DNA of 64,000 nucleotides from Pseudomonas sp. HS6 (GTDB taxonomy: Bacteria; Pseudomonadota; Gammaproteobacteria; Pseudomonadales; Pseudomonadaceae), in the NCBI RefSeq assembly GCF_023375815.1, contig NZ_CP067412.1:3720001-3784000 (forward strand). Reading direction: 5' to 3'. Made by a program: the position numbers and the translations under genes. Shown piece by piece: positions 1 to 8,286 of this stretch (position 1 is the first letter of the stretch; each line of letters starts with the position of its first letter). The notes below the pieces were generated by a model. That model was not told the origin of the DNA. It worked only from the letters and a program-made list of their open reading frames with translations, and did no database searches.

Positions 1-410
1 ACGTCACGGTGCAACGTGGTTTGTGTCTTTCGGCCGCCGATTGTGATGATGCCTGGGTCGAGGCCGAGCCGCGTTACCTGCATCGCGCCTTGCAGAATCT
101 GGTGGGCAACGCCATGCGTCATGCGCGCTCAAGGGTCACGGTCAGTTATCAGGTCGGGCAGATGCGTTGCCGGGTGGACGTCGAGGACGATGGCCCCGGT
201 GTGCCGGAAAGTGCGTGGGAGAAAATCTTCACACCGTTCCTGCGGCTGGACGACAGCCGTACCCGGGCATCCGGTGGGCATGGTTTGGGGCTGTCGATCG
301 TGCGGCGGATCATCCACTGGCATGACGGTCGGGCGCTGATCGGCAAGAGCAAGAGTTTGGGCGGGGCGTGTTTCAGCCTGAGCTGGCCGAGGAATCAGGA
401 GCGGCGCTGA
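1..410 (+). CDS. Sensor histidine kinase, C-terminal part (5' end outside window)
   Basis: Only the last ~135 residues are present; the reading frame is open to the window edge. What is seen is the HATPase_c half of a histidine kinase: an N box (QNLVGNAMRHA), a G1 box (VEDDGPGVP) and a G2 box (GGHGLGLSIV), ending GGACFSLSWP. The last block resembles the end of RstB-type kinases, so an RstB-like protein is possible but cannot be settled from this fragment. It would autophosphorylate at a histidine located upstream of the window. The stop codon lies 6 bp from the convergent phosphopantetheinyl transferase gene, so the two genes face each other with almost no spacer. Confidence 0.9.
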   Translation, partial: VTVQRGLCLSAADCDDAWVEAEPRYLHRALQNLVGNAMRHARSRVTVSYQVGQMRCRVDVEDDGPGVPESAWEKIFTPFLRLDDSRTRASGGHGLGLSIVRRIIHWHDGRALIGKSKSLGGACFSLSWPRNQERR

Positions 411-416
411 AACAGC

Positions 417-1151
417 TCAAGCCTGGATGCTGACCAGGCTCAACAACTGCCCGTCGTGCACCCCGAACTGTGCGTCCAGTTCGGTCCCGTGGCGCCATTC
501 GCTGGACAGGTCCGTCAGCAGTCGCAACCGTACCTCACCCTGTTCGGTCCACTCGAGCACTTCGGCGTGCTCGAAATAGAAGCGCTTCTGGACGATCGGG
601 TACAGCGCCTTGAACAGGCTTTCCTTCACCGAAAACGTCAGCGTCACCCACAAGGCCAGTTGATCCCGGGCGCCGGCGGCCATTCGCTGCATCTCCGCCG
701 GCGTGAGGATTTCCCCGGCCAGACGCTCGGCTCGTTCGACGTTGAGCAGGTTTTCCAGGTCCATGCCCAGCCCGCGCCAGTGTTGCTTGTTGGCGACAAT
801 CGCTGCCGCCCGGCCGGTGCTGTGGGTGATCGAGCCGCAGATGTGCGCCGGCCATACCGGTGCGCGATCCTCGCCAATGGCCGGGACACTGCTTGAGCCT
901 TCCAGTTGTTGCAGCGCAGCCCGGGCGCAAATCCGCCCGGCCAGAAACTCCGCCTGCCGTTTGGCCACCGAACGCTGGATGCTCGGCGGCGGCTCGATGG
1001 CACTGCGGCGGAAGTCATCGCCGAGCAGTTGCGACGGGTCGAAGTGGGTGCTCAGCAGCACGGTGTCCGGCAGCACGGTCGGTAGCGGCCAGTGGGCATC
1101 GAGCGGGGTGCAGCAGGCGGGGAGGAGAGGGCTGGAATTCATGGCGGGCAT
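417..1151 (-). CDS. 4'-phosphopantetheinyl transferase (EntD/PcpS type)
   Basis: A 244-residue protein that transfers the phosphopantetheine arm of CoA to a serine of carrier proteins in fatty-acid, siderophore or polyketide synthesis. The two family motifs are visible: GMDLEN near residue 140, whose acidic residues bind magnesium, and FSVKESLFKALYP near residue 195, with the W/F-x-x-KES-x-x-K core. The N-terminal part (AEFLAGRICARAALQ, then GSITHS) matches the EntD-like subgroup. Pseudomonas often has one broad-range enzyme of this type (PcpS), so this may be it, but I do not assign the symbol. The start is uncertain: a second ATG three codons downstream (MNSS) is equally possible and neither has a clear Shine-Dalgarno sequence. 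Confidence 0.9.
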   Translation of the reverse strand: MPAMNSSPLLPACCTPLDAHWPLPTVLPDTVLLSTHFDPSQLLGDDFRRSAIEPPPSIQRSVAKRQAEFLAGRICARAALQQLEGSSSVPAIGEDRAPVWPAHICGSITHSTGRAAAIVANKQHWRGLGMDLENLLNVERAERLAGEILTPAEMQRMAAGARDQLALWVTLTFSVKESLFKALYPIVQKRFYFEHAEVLEWTEQGEVRLRLLTDLSSEWRHGTELDAQFGVHDGQLLSLVSIQA

Positions 1152-1235
1152 TTTGCCGGGTTGCCTTCAGGCTGAATAGTGCGCTGGTGCAGATCGCTCT
1201 CGCGCAGAACGTGGGAGCGATCAGCATACTCCGGC

Positions 1236-2027
1236 TCAGCCAAAGATTTTCTTGAAGAAGGCCTGCATGTCCGCCCAGGACTTTTCATCCGCAGCCTTGT
1301 TGTAGCCGATATCCGGGCCACCGTGATCGCCATGGCTCAAGCGATCCGCGTCGGGGTTGGTAAAGCCATGCTTGGCGCCGTCGAGACTTACGAACTTGTA
1401 GTCGGCGCCGGCCTTGTCCATTTCAGACTTGAATGCCGTGACGTTGTCGGCGGTGACCATGCTGTCCAGCGCGCCATGTTCGACGAGCACCTTGGCTTTG
1501 ACACTGCCGGGTGTTGCCGGGGTCTTGGTGGCGAGTGCGCCGTGGAAACTCACCACGCCCGCCAGCGGTACGCCCTGACGCGCGGCGTTCAACACAACTC
1601 CGCCGCCGAAGCAGTAACCGATGGCGGCCAGTTTGCCGGTGTCGGTCTGCGGTTGTTTCTTCAACAGGTCGAGGCCGGCCTCGAAGCGTTTGCTGGCGGC
1701 ATCGGCATTCTGGGTAGCCGCCTGCATGAACGCCATGGCATCTTTCGGGTGCTCGGTGTTCTTGCCGTCACCGTACATGTCGATAGCCAGCGCGCTGTAG
1801 CCAAGCCCGGCGAGATCCCGGGCGCGGCGCTTGGCGTAGTCGTTCAGGCCCCACCATTCATGCACCACTACAACGCCCGGGCGCGGGCCTTTTATGGCAT
1901 CGTCGTAGGCGTAGTAGCCGATCAGTTTCGTGCCGTCGGCGCTCTGGTAAGGGATTTCCTCGGTCTTGATCGCAGCCGCGCTGAGGCTGCTGAAGGCGAG
2001 CAGGGTGAGGGCAAGGAACAGGCGCAT
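1236..2027 (-). CDS. Dienelactone hydrolase family protein, probably exported
   Basis: An alpha/beta-hydrolase of 263 residues after the chosen start. Residues 1-19 look like a signal peptide (MRLFLALTLLAFSSLSAAA), so the enzyme is probably periplasmic. The nucleophile is the cysteine in GYCFGGG, as in dienelactone hydrolases, with a candidate aspartate in GALDSMV and histidine in GAKHGF near the C-terminus. The natural substrate cannot be read from sequence. The start at 2027 is preferred over the ATG six codons upstream because AGGAGA sits 7-8 bases before it. It is divergent from phoP, and the shared intergenic region carries the direct repeats described separately. Confidence 0.88.
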   Translation of the reverse strand: MRLFLALTLLAFSSLSAAAIKTEEIPYQSADGTKLIGYYAYDDAIKGPRPGVVVVHEWWGLNDYAKRRARDLAGLGYSALAIDMYGDGKNTEHPKDAMAFMQAATQNADAASKRFEAGLDLLKKQPQTDTGKLAAIGYCFGGGVVLNAARQGVPLAGVVSFHGALATKTPATPGSVKAKVLVEHGALDSMVTADNVTAFKSEMDKAGADYKFVSLDGAKHGFTNPDADRLSHGDHGGPDIGYNKAADEKSWADMQAFFKKIFG

Positions 2028-2084
2028 GATCGGGTCTCCTGACAATAAAAGGTCAAAACAGCCTAGTTCATTTGATTGCGCTCG

Positions 2085-2123
2085 GGTTCAGGGTGCGTTC
2101 AGGGCAGGTACAGGCCGGGTTCA
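2085..2123 (+). promoter_or_regulatory. Four direct half-sites at 11-bp spacing (PhoP-box-like array)
   Basis: GGTTCA (2085), CGTTCA (2096), GGTACA (2107) and GGTTCA (2118) follow one another every 11 bp, so each neighbouring pair is a hexamer-N5-hexamer direct repeat. OmpR-family regulators such as PhoP bind direct hexamer repeats with this spacing. The array lies 111-149 bp before phoP, which fits autoregulation of phoPQ. Binding itself is inferred. Confidence 0.6.
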
Positions 2124-2233
2124 GTAAGCTTGAATCATGTCCGAGGGGGGAAATGAACAGGACCCTCAAAAGCGGCAGTACACCGTTGTCGCAGGTATGC
2201 TGTTGGAGATTCTGATTTACCCGGGAGAGCGTC

Positions 2234-2911
2234 ATGAAACTGTTGGTCGTCGAAGATGAAGCGCTGTTGCGCCATCACCTGCAAACCCGCCTGACGGAAA
2301 GCGGTCACGTGGTCGAGTCCGTGGCCAATGCCGAAGAGGCGCTGTACCAGACCGGGCAATTCAACTTTGACCTGGCGGTGATCGACCTCGGCCTGCCGGG
2401 CATGGGCGGGCTTGACCTGATCCGCCAGTTGCGTTCTGACGGCAAAAGCTTCCCGATCCTGATCCTCACCGCCCGTGGCAACTGGCAGGACAAGGTCGAG
2501 GGCCTGGCGGCCGGCGCCGACGACTACCTGGTCAAACCGTTCCAGTTTGAAGAGCTCGAAGCGCGGCTCAATGCGCTGCTGCGTCGCTCCAGCGGTTTCA
2601 CCCAGTCCTCCATTGTTGCCGGGCCGTTGCTGCTCGACCTCAATCGCAAGCAGGCGACCCTCGATGAACAGCCGCTGGCGCTGACCGCCTACGAATACCG
2701 GATTCTCGAGTACCTGATGCGCCACCACCAGCAAGTGGTGCCCAAGGATCGCCTGATGGAACAGCTGTACCCGGACGACGACGAGCGTGATCCGAACGTG
2801 ATCGAAGTGCTGGTCGGGCGCCTGCGTCGCAAGCTGGAAGGCCCGGCCGGGTTCAAGCCGATCGACACGGTGCGCGGCCTCGGCTACCTGTTCAATGAGC
2901 GCTGCACTTGA
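2234..2911 (+). CDS. phoP: Response regulator PhoP
   Basis: A 225-residue OmpR-family regulator. The receiver domain occupies residues 1-115, with acidic pocket VEDE near the N-terminus, the phospho-acceptor aspartate in AVIDLGLPGMGG (about residue 51) and the lysine in LVKPFQ. The winged-helix DNA-binding domain covers about 125-222 (LTAYEYRILEYLM to DTVRGLGYLF). The sequence is very close to what I recall of P. aeruginosa PhoP, including RRSSGF and EQLYPDDDERD. PhoP controls the response to low divalent cations and cationic peptides. GGGAGAGC lies just before the ATG. The next gene, phoQ, overlaps by 4 bp, so the two are translationally coupled. The OprH gene that precedes phoP in P. aeruginosa is absent here. 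Confidence 0.96.
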   Translation: MKLLVVEDEALLRHHLQTRLTESGHVVESVANAEEALYQTGQFNFDLAVIDLGLPGMGGLDLIRQLRSDGKSFPILILTARGNWQDKVEGLAAGADDYLVKPFQFEELEARLNALLRRSSGFTQSSIVAGPLLLDLNRKQATLDEQPLALTAYEYRILEYLMRHHQQVVPKDRLMEQLYPDDDERDPNVIEVLVGRLRRKLEGPAGFKPIDTVRGLGYLFNERCT

Positions 2912-4254
2912 TTCGTTCGCTTCGCGTTCGCTTGATGCTGGCCGCCACGACGTTGGCGGTGTTGTTCATGCTCGCCTTGCTCCCGGCGATGCAAGGGGCG
3001 TTCAGCCTGGCGCTGCAGGATTCGATCGAGCAGCGCCTGGCCTCGGACGTCACCACACTGATTTCTGCCGCGCGTATCGAAAACGGTCGGCTGGTGATGC
3101 CGATGCAGCTACCGGACGAGCGTTTCAACCTCGCCGACTTCCGTCTGCTCGGCTACATCTACGACCGCGAAGGTCATCTGGTCTGGCGTTCGAAAGCGAC
3201 CCAGGAAGAACAGATCAACTACAAACCGCGCTACGACGGAATGGGTAACGAGTTCGCAAGGATTCGCGAGGCCAGCGGTCAGGAGTTCTTCGTCTACGAC
3301 GTCGAAGTCAAACTGCTCGGCGGCAAAAATGCCGCGTTCAGCATCGTCGCGCTGCAACCGGTGCGCGAATACGAAACCACCCTCGAAGGCCTGCGGGAAA
3401 ACCTCTACCTCGGTTTCGGCGCCGCGTTGCTGGTGCTGCTCTCGCTGTTGTGGATCGGCCTGACCTGGGGCTTGAAAGCCTTGCGCCGGCTCAGTCAGGA
3501 ACTCGATGAAATCGAAGGTGGCACCCTCGAAAGTCTCAGCGAACAGCACCCCCGTGAATTGCTGCGCCTGACCGGCTCGCTCAACCGCTTGCTGCACAGC
3601 GAACGCCAGCAACGCAGCCGTTATCGCGACTCCCTCGACGATCTGGCCCACAGTCTGAAAACCCCGCTGGCGGTATTGCAAGGCGTCAGCGAAGACATGG
3701 CTCAGCGCCCCGAAGATCGCGATCAGGCCTGGGTGCTGCAAACCCAGATCGAACGCATGAGTCAGCAGATCAGCTACCAATTGCAGCGCGCCAGCCTGCG
3801 CAAAAGCGGTCTGGTACGCCATCAGGTGCGCCTGCGACCGGTGCTCAAAAGCCTGTGCGACACCCTGGACAAGGTCTACCGCGACAAGCGCGTACGCGTG
3901 GCGTTCGACCTGCCGGAACACTGCTACGTGCCGATCGAGCAGGGTGCCTTGCTGGAAATGATGGGCAACCTGCTGGAAAACGCCTATCGCCTATGCCTCG
4001 GCGAAGTGCGCATCAGCGTGCGCGAAAGCCTGGCCGGGATCGAGTTGTGCATCGAAGACGACGGCCCCGGTGTTCCGCAACATCAGCGCGCGCGGATCCT
4101 TGAACGCGGCGAGCGTCTGGATCGCCAGCATCCGGGGCAGGGAATTGGTCTGGCGGTGGTCAAGGACATCATCGAGAGCTACAACGCGAGACTGACGCTG
4201 GGGGATTCGCCGATGGGCGGGGCGGCGTTCAGGATTCATTTTCCGGCGGTGTGA
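2908..4254 (+). CDS. phoQ: Sensor histidine kinase PhoQ
   Basis: A 448-residue inner-membrane kinase, partner of PhoP. Segments in order: a first membrane helix at about 10-28; a periplasmic sensor domain of about 135 residues with acidic stretches expected to bind divalent cations; a second helix at about 168-188 (LLVLLSLLWIGLTWGL); a linker; the phosphorylated histidine in DDLAHSLKTPLAVL; and the ATPase domain with GNLLENAYR, EDDGPGVP and GQGIGLAVV. The start is a TTG codon that overlaps the phoP stop (TTGA), and the first residues IRSLRVRLMLAA match Pseudomonas PhoQ. No terminator is obvious after it. Confidence 0.95.
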   Translation: MIRSLRVRLMLAATTLAVLFMLALLPAMQGAFSLALQDSIEQRLASDVTTLISAARIENGRLVMPMQLPDERFNLADFRLLGYIYDREGHLVWRSKATQEEQINYKPRYDGMGNEFARIREASGQEFFVYDVEVKLLGGKNAAFSIVALQPVREYETTLEGLRENLYLGFGAALLVLLSLLWIGLTWGLKALRRLSQELDEIEGGTLESLSEQHPRELLRLTGSLNRLLHSERQQRSRYRDSLDDLAHSLKTPLAVLQGVSEDMAQRPEDRDQAWVLQTQIERMSQQISYQLQRASLRKSGLVRHQVRLRPVLKSLCDTLDKVYRDKRVRVAFDLPEHCYVPIEQGALLEMMGNLLENAYRLCLGEVRISVRESLAGIELCIEDDGPGVPQHQRARILERGERLDRQHPGQGIGLAVVKDIIESYNARLTLGDSPMGGAAFRIHFPAV

Positions 4255-4266
4255 CCGTTAGTCGGA

Positions 4267-4310
4267 ACTGTCAAATCTGACAGTCGCTGTATTTTTTGCT
4301 CTCTGGCACT
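4267..4310 (+). promoter_or_regulatory. Perfect 7-bp palindrome with conserved downstream block, upstream of the three-repeat protein gene
   Basis: ACTGTCA (4267-4273), AATC, TGACAGT (4278-4284) form a perfect inverted repeat; GGCACT follows 20 bp later. The same order of elements (a related palindrome, 19 bp, GGCACT) lies upstream of the TccC-like gene at 45238-45280. A shared operator and promoter is inferred. A second 7-bp hairpin, GAGCCGA/TCGGCTC, lies at 4333-4350 in the leader. Confidence 0.5.
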
Positions 4311-4401
4311 TTGGCCTATCCATGATGTGATCGAGCCGACTCTTCGGCTCGCTTGCATTTCGAATGGATGCCACTAACGCTTTGGGAACAAGGAGTTGGA
4401 A

Positions 4402-5439
4402 ATGGTCAAGTTTATTACGGCACAGGAAAGGCAACAGGTTGTAGATAAGACATTTGCTGCGCAAATAGATTTGCCGCTCGCGTCCTTTGATGAGGCAGAG
4501 AATGGTCGCATCAGCTTCGATCAGTTGAGCAGGGGATTAACGTTGCGCATCTCTTGCTTTGAAGGGCAGCGCGTCGGAGCGGACCTGATTGTGGGGGTTT
4601 ATGGTGATTCTCAGGGCGTTTTCTGGAACAAACGCCTGAAGTTGGAAAGTGATGACACCGATACGCTTATCCTGATTCCAGCCGATGACGCCAGGACTTT
4701 CAGGGGGCAAACGCTGACACTCAACTACGTGTACGAACTCCAGTACATCTCTCCCGATGCCACGTATTTGGCGGAAGCCGATATTTACGATCCGGTTGTG
4801 GACGAGGCTGTGCAAGATGTCATCCCCCTGCGCGCGGTCAATGGCGGTATCAATCTTCGCCTGAGAGCTTCAGATGCTCTTTCGAGCGGGGCGCTGGTAT
4901 CTGTCTACATGCACGGAAGTACCTGTGACGCTTGTCTGGTCAGACATTTTCAACTTGAGATGCATGATGACGGCAAGGATGTGGTGGTGAGGGTCGAACC
5001 GCGCTTTTTGCAGCCGAATAAATATGGCTCTGTCAGATTGATCTATACGGTGGAGAAGGCCGGTCGCAGATGGATCACATCTATGCTTGAGCTGCTAGTC
5101 GAAGGCGACCTCAAGACCCCTGAACCTGCTTACTTCATACCGGGATTTTGCTACGACGATATTCTTGAACCTGTAGAGGGGGGCGGGCCTATTCCCTTTT
5201 CCATCAGTACGGACGGGATGGGGGTGGGCGACGCACTGACTTTTATCTTTGCTGGTAAAGGAATGGACTCCTCATTTATCTTGCGTCAGACACTGGCGCC
5301 TCATCAGATCGGTTTGGACCTGAAAATCAATGTGCCAATTGCGCAGTCGCAGTTGAATGGGGGAGCGAACGTGATGACTATTGTCGAGCGTGTAAACGGA
5401 GACACTGTCGGCTCGCCATTACGCTATCTGGTCATTTGA
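4402..5439 (+). CDS. Hypothetical protein of three beta-rich repeats
   Basis: I do not recognise this 345-residue protein. It has no signal peptide, membrane helix or cysteine-rich region. It can be split into three segments of about 105 residues that align with each other: GLTLRIS to LNYVYE, INLRLRA to LIYTVE, and IPFSIST to MTIVERVN. Each alternates hydrophobic and polar residues as in an immunoglobulin-like beta sandwich. The gene is visibly AT-richer than its neighbours (for example GTTTATTACGG and GTAGATAAGAC), which suggests acquisition or weak codon selection. AAGGAG six bases upstream fixes the ATG at 4402. It stands alone between phoQ and a convergent regulator gene, behind a palindrome also seen before the TccC-like gene. 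Surface or secreted function is a guess. Confidence 0.75.
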   Translation: MVKFITAQERQQVVDKTFAAQIDLPLASFDEAENGRISFDQLSRGLTLRISCFEGQRVGADLIVGVYGDSQGVFWNKRLKLESDDTDTLILIPADDARTFRGQTLTLNYVYELQYISPDATYLAEADIYDPVVDEAVQDVIPLRAVNGGINLRLRASDALSSGALVSVYMHGSTCDACLVRHFQLEMHDDGKDVVVRVEPRFLQPNKYGSVRLIYTVEKAGRRWITSMLELLVEGDLKTPEPAYFIPGFCYDDILEPVEGGGPIPFSISTDGMGVGDALTFIFAGKGMDSSFILRQTLAPHQIGLDLKINVPIAQSQLNGGANVMTIVERVNGDTVGSPLRYLVI

Positions 5440-5454
5440 TTCCTGCTTTGAGCG

Positions 5455-6453
5455 CTACTGCTCCTGCGCCCGATAAGCCCCCGGCGTCAGCCCCGTCCAC
5501 TTCTTGAACGCCCGATGAAACGCCGACGGCTCGGAAAACCCGAGCTGTTCGGCGATCTGTTGCAACGACAGATCTGCCCGTCCCAGGTGATAAATCGCGA
5601 TGTCTCGCCGCAACTGATCCTTCAACTCCTGAAAACTGGTGCCTTCCTCACGCAAATGCCGGCGCAGGGTTTGCGGGCTGATGTGCAGGTGCGCGGCCAC
5701 GGCTTCAAGGTCCGGCCAGCGTGCGCTGTCGTGGCTGAGCAGGCGGCGCAAACGGCTGCTGAGGCTGTTGCCGTCATCCGGGCGTGACAGCAGGTCGGCG
5801 GGGGAGCGCTCGAGGAAATGCTTGAGCGTGCGCTCGTCCTGCAACAGCGGCATGTGCAGATAGCGGCTGTGAAATACCAGGCTGCTCTGGGATGCGGAAA
5901 ACGCCAGCGGGCAGGAGAACAGCAAATCGTATTCGGCCCCGTGCGCCGGTTTCGGGTAGCTGAAACTCGCCTGTTCCAGACGAATCCGCTGGCCGATCAG
6001 CCAACTGCCGAGGCGATGCCAGATCACCAGCAGGCTCTCGCTGAGAAAGTGATCCGGGTCCCACCATTGCGCATCTTCGAGGCTCAGGCGCACCCATTCG
6101 TCTTCATGGGTCAGGGTCAGGCGCGGAGCGTCGGGGAATAGGCTATAAAACAATAAGCCGCGTTGCAGAGCCTTTTCCAGGCTGCGGCAGTGAATGATGG
6201 CGTGGCACATCATGGCGAAGCTGCCGGGTTTGCTTTGAGTGTTGCCGAAGCCCAGGCATTCGTCGTCCAGGGCTAGCCACAGGTTCTGGATCAGTTGGGT
6301 GAATTGTTCCGGGGCGATCCGCGCACGCGGCTCGTCGAGCAGTTCGGGACTGATGCCCAGCTGCTGCAGCAGGTCCGAATAATCGAACCCGCGGCGCCGC
6401 GCGCCACCGAGGGCGGCGCGGGCGAAATGACTGGCGATGGTGCGTTCGCGCAT
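5455..6453 (-). CDS. AraC-family transcriptional regulator (OruR-like architecture)
   Basis: A 332-residue regulator. Residues ~20-210 fit the arabinose-binding-like N-terminal domain of large AraC proteins (LLQQLGISPELLDEPRARIAPEQF is its typical beginning, cut here to the pattern LLQQLGI and ARIAPEQ). The C-terminal ~100 residues carry two helix-turn-helix motifs: VAAHLHISPQTLRRHL and IAEQLGFSEPSAFHRAFKKW. The start at 6453 is supported by GAGGAAGG 11 bases upstream. It is divergent from dctA, whose upstream region holds two inverted 16-bp copies of a GGCGGA-type palindrome, a natural candidate for its operator. The inducer is unknown; a link with dicarboxylate or amino-acid use is suggested only by position. 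Confidence 0.9.
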   Translation of the reverse strand: MRERTIASHFARAALGGARRRGFDYSDLLQQLGISPELLDEPRARIAPEQFTQLIQNLWLALDDECLGFGNTQSKPGSFAMMCHAIIHCRSLEKALQRGLLFYSLFPDAPRLTLTHEDEWVRLSLEDAQWWDPDHFLSESLLVIWHRLGSWLIGQRIRLEQASFSYPKPAHGAEYDLLFSCPLAFSASQSSLVFHSRYLHMPLLQDERTLKHFLERSPADLLSRPDDGNSLSSRLRRLLSHDSARWPDLEAVAAHLHISPQTLRRHLREEGTSFQELKDQLRRDIAIYHLGRADLSLQQIAEQLGFSEPSAFHRAFKKWTGLTPGAYRAQEQ

Positions 6454-6511
6454 AAGCGGCAAATCCTTCCTCTGGCGACCGATGGTAGCCGGCGGCTTTG
6501 ATCGGCAACAA

Positions 6512-6566
6512 GGCGGATTTCCGCCAAATTGTAGGACGAGACCGGGTGCATTGGCGGAAATCCGCC
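6512..6566. promoter_or_regulatory. Two inverted 16-bp copies of GGCGGATTTCCGCCAA
   Basis: GGCGGATTTCCGCCAA (6512-6527) recurs exactly, inverted, as TTGGCGGAAATCCGCC (6551-6566). Each copy is itself nearly palindromic. The centres are 39 bp apart, close to four helical turns. They lie 59-113 bp upstream of the AraC-type gene and ~80 bp upstream of the dctA promoter. Likely operator of the divergent regulator, possibly through looping (inference). Confidence 0.6.
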
Positions 6567-6645
6567 ACACTTGGGTAACCGAATGGTGACACAGAAAAAC
6601 CCGCATCCCCTGATATCAAAAGGCTTGCAGCGAATTGCACCAAAG

Positions 6646-6661
6646 TGGCACGAGGTTTGCG
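6646..6661 (+). promoter_or_regulatory. Sigma54 (RpoN) promoter of dctA
   Basis: TGGCACG at 6646-6652 (-24 element), AGGT, then TTGC at 6657-6660 (-12 element) match the sigma54 consensus TGGCACG-N4-TTGC. dctA is a classical RpoN/DctD target, so an enhancer-binding activator should act from upstream. The leader downstream contains a 6-bp hairpin CCCTCC/GGAGGG near 6723-6740. Confidence 0.85.
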
Positions 6662-6806
6662 ATAAGAGCGACAGAAGCGTGCGCCGAGCCGATCCGGAAA
6701 AGCGTCGTTCGACACAACAAATCCCTCCAGTGCAGGAGGGTTCGCAATTCAAGTGTCGCGTTCAACAGATGGATGTTGCCACGCGGGACTCTTGAGGAAC
6801 TTTGCA

Positions 6807-8141
6807 ATGACGACTCGTCAGCCACTGTACAAATCCCTGTATTTCCAGGTGATCGTCGCAATCTGTATCGGTATTGCGCTCGGCCACTACTACCCGCAGT
6901 TCGGCGTGGCCGTAAAGCCGCTGGGTGACGGGTTCATCAAACTGATCAAAATGATCATCGCGCCAATCATCTTCTGCACCGTGGTCAGCGGCATCGCCGG
7001 CATGCAGAGCATGAAGTCGGTCGGCAAGACCGGTGGCTATGCACTCCTGTACTTCGAAATCGTTTCGACCATCGCACTGCTGGTCGGTCTGGTCGTGGTC
7101 AACATCGTGCAGCCGGGCAACGGCATGCACATCGATGTCGCCACCCTCGACGCCTCGAAAGTCGCCACCTACGTGGCACAGGGTGCTGACCAGAGCGTTG
7201 TCGGCTTCCTGCTCAACGTGATCCCGACCACCATCGTCGGCGCGTTCGCCACCGGTGACATCCTGCAAGTGCTGATGTTCTCGGTGATCTTCGGTTTCGC
7301 CCTGCATCGCCTGGGTGCCTACGGCAAGCCGATCCTGGACTTCATCGATCGCTTCGCCCACGTGATGTTCAACATCATCAACATGATCATGAAGCTCGCG
7401 CCAATCGGTGCCTTCGGTGCGATGGCGTTCACCATCGGTGCCTACGGTGTCGGCTCGCTGGTGCAGCTGGGTCAACTGATGATCTGCTTCTACATCACTT
7501 GCCTGGCGTTCATCCTGATCGTGCTCGGCGGTATCGCTCGCATGCATGGCTTCAGCGTGCTGAAGATGATCCGCTACATCCGTGAAGAGCTGCTGATCGT
7601 ACTCGGCACTTCCTCGTCGGAATCGGTACTGCCACGCATGCTGATCAAGATGGAGCGTCTGGGTGCGAAGAAATCGGTAGTGGGTCTGGTGATCCCGACC
7701 GGTTACTCGTTCAACCTCGACGGTACTGCGATCTACCTGACCATGGCGGCCGTGTTCATCGCTCAGGCGACCGACACACACATGGACATCACTCACCAGA
7801 TCACTCTGTTGGTGGTGTTACTGCTGTCCTCCAAAGGCGCAGCCGGTGTGACCGGTTCCGGCTTCATCGTGCTGGCCGCCACCCTGTCGGCGGTAGGTCA
7901 CCTGCCGGTGGCCGGTCTGGCGCTGATTCTGGGTATCGACCGCTTCATGTCCGAAGCCCGCGCCCTGACCAACCTGGTCGGTAACGCCGTTGCCACCATC
8001 GTTGTGGCCAAGTGGGTCAAGGAACTGGACACCGACGTGCTGCAATCCGAGTTGGCCTCGGGCGGTCGCGGTATCATCGATACCCGTCCGGAAGACGACC
8101 TGGGTGTGGCCGAAGGCGCAACCCCAAGCAATGTGAAGTAA
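6807..8141 (+). CDS. dctA: C4-dicarboxylate:cation symporter DctA
   Basis: A 444-residue inner-membrane transporter of the DAACS/SDF family that imports succinate, fumarate and malate with protons or sodium. Several hydrophobic segments are visible, and the family signatures are present: a serine-rich re-entrant loop ([13 protein letters not shown]), [12 protein letters not shown] in helix 7, [13 protein letters not shown] in hairpin 2 and [15 protein letters not shown] in helix 8. The length equals that of characterised DctA proteins. GAGGAAC precedes the ATG at 6807; an in-frame ATG further upstream has no such signal and gives an atypical N-terminus. Transcription is expected from the sigma54 promoter at 6646, and a strong terminator follows. 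Confidence 0.96.
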   Translation: MTTRQPLYKSLYFQVIVAICIGIALGHYYPQFGVAVKPLGDGFIKLIKMIIAPIIFCTVVSGIAGMQSMKSVGKTGGYALLYFEIVSTIALLVGLVVVNIVQPGNGMHIDVATLDASKVATYVAQGADQSVVGFLLNVIPTTIVGAFATGDILQVLMFSVIFGFALHRLGAYGKPILDFIDRFAHVMFNIINMIMKLAPIGAFGAMAFTIGAYGVGSLVQLGQLMICFYITCLAFILIVLGGIARMHGFSVLKMIRYIREELLIVLGTSSSESVLPRMLIKMERLGAKKSVVGLVIPTGYSFNLDGTAIYLTMAAVFIAQATDTHMDITHQITLLVVLLLSSKGAAGVTGSGFIVLAATLSAVGHLPVAGLALILGIDRFMSEARALTNLVGNAVATIVVAKWVKELDTDVLQSELASGGRGIIDTRPEDDLGVAEGATPSNVK

Positions 8142-8156
8142 GCATCGCTTGAATGG

Positions 8157-8182
8157 AAAAACCCGCGTCGGCGGGTTTTTTC
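8157..8182 (+). terminator. Rho-independent terminator after dctA
   Basis: ACCCGC, loop GTCG, GCGGGT, followed by a run of T, 16 bp after the dctA stop; flanking A and T runs extend the stem. Confidence 0.9.
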
Positions 8183-8286
8183 TTGCCTGCTGTTTGAGCG
8201 CAACGGTCAGCGCATCTGATGGATCCGGTAATTGCCCCATCGCCGACGGCTGCCTAGGCTGCATGCATCGTTGATGGAGAACGCCC

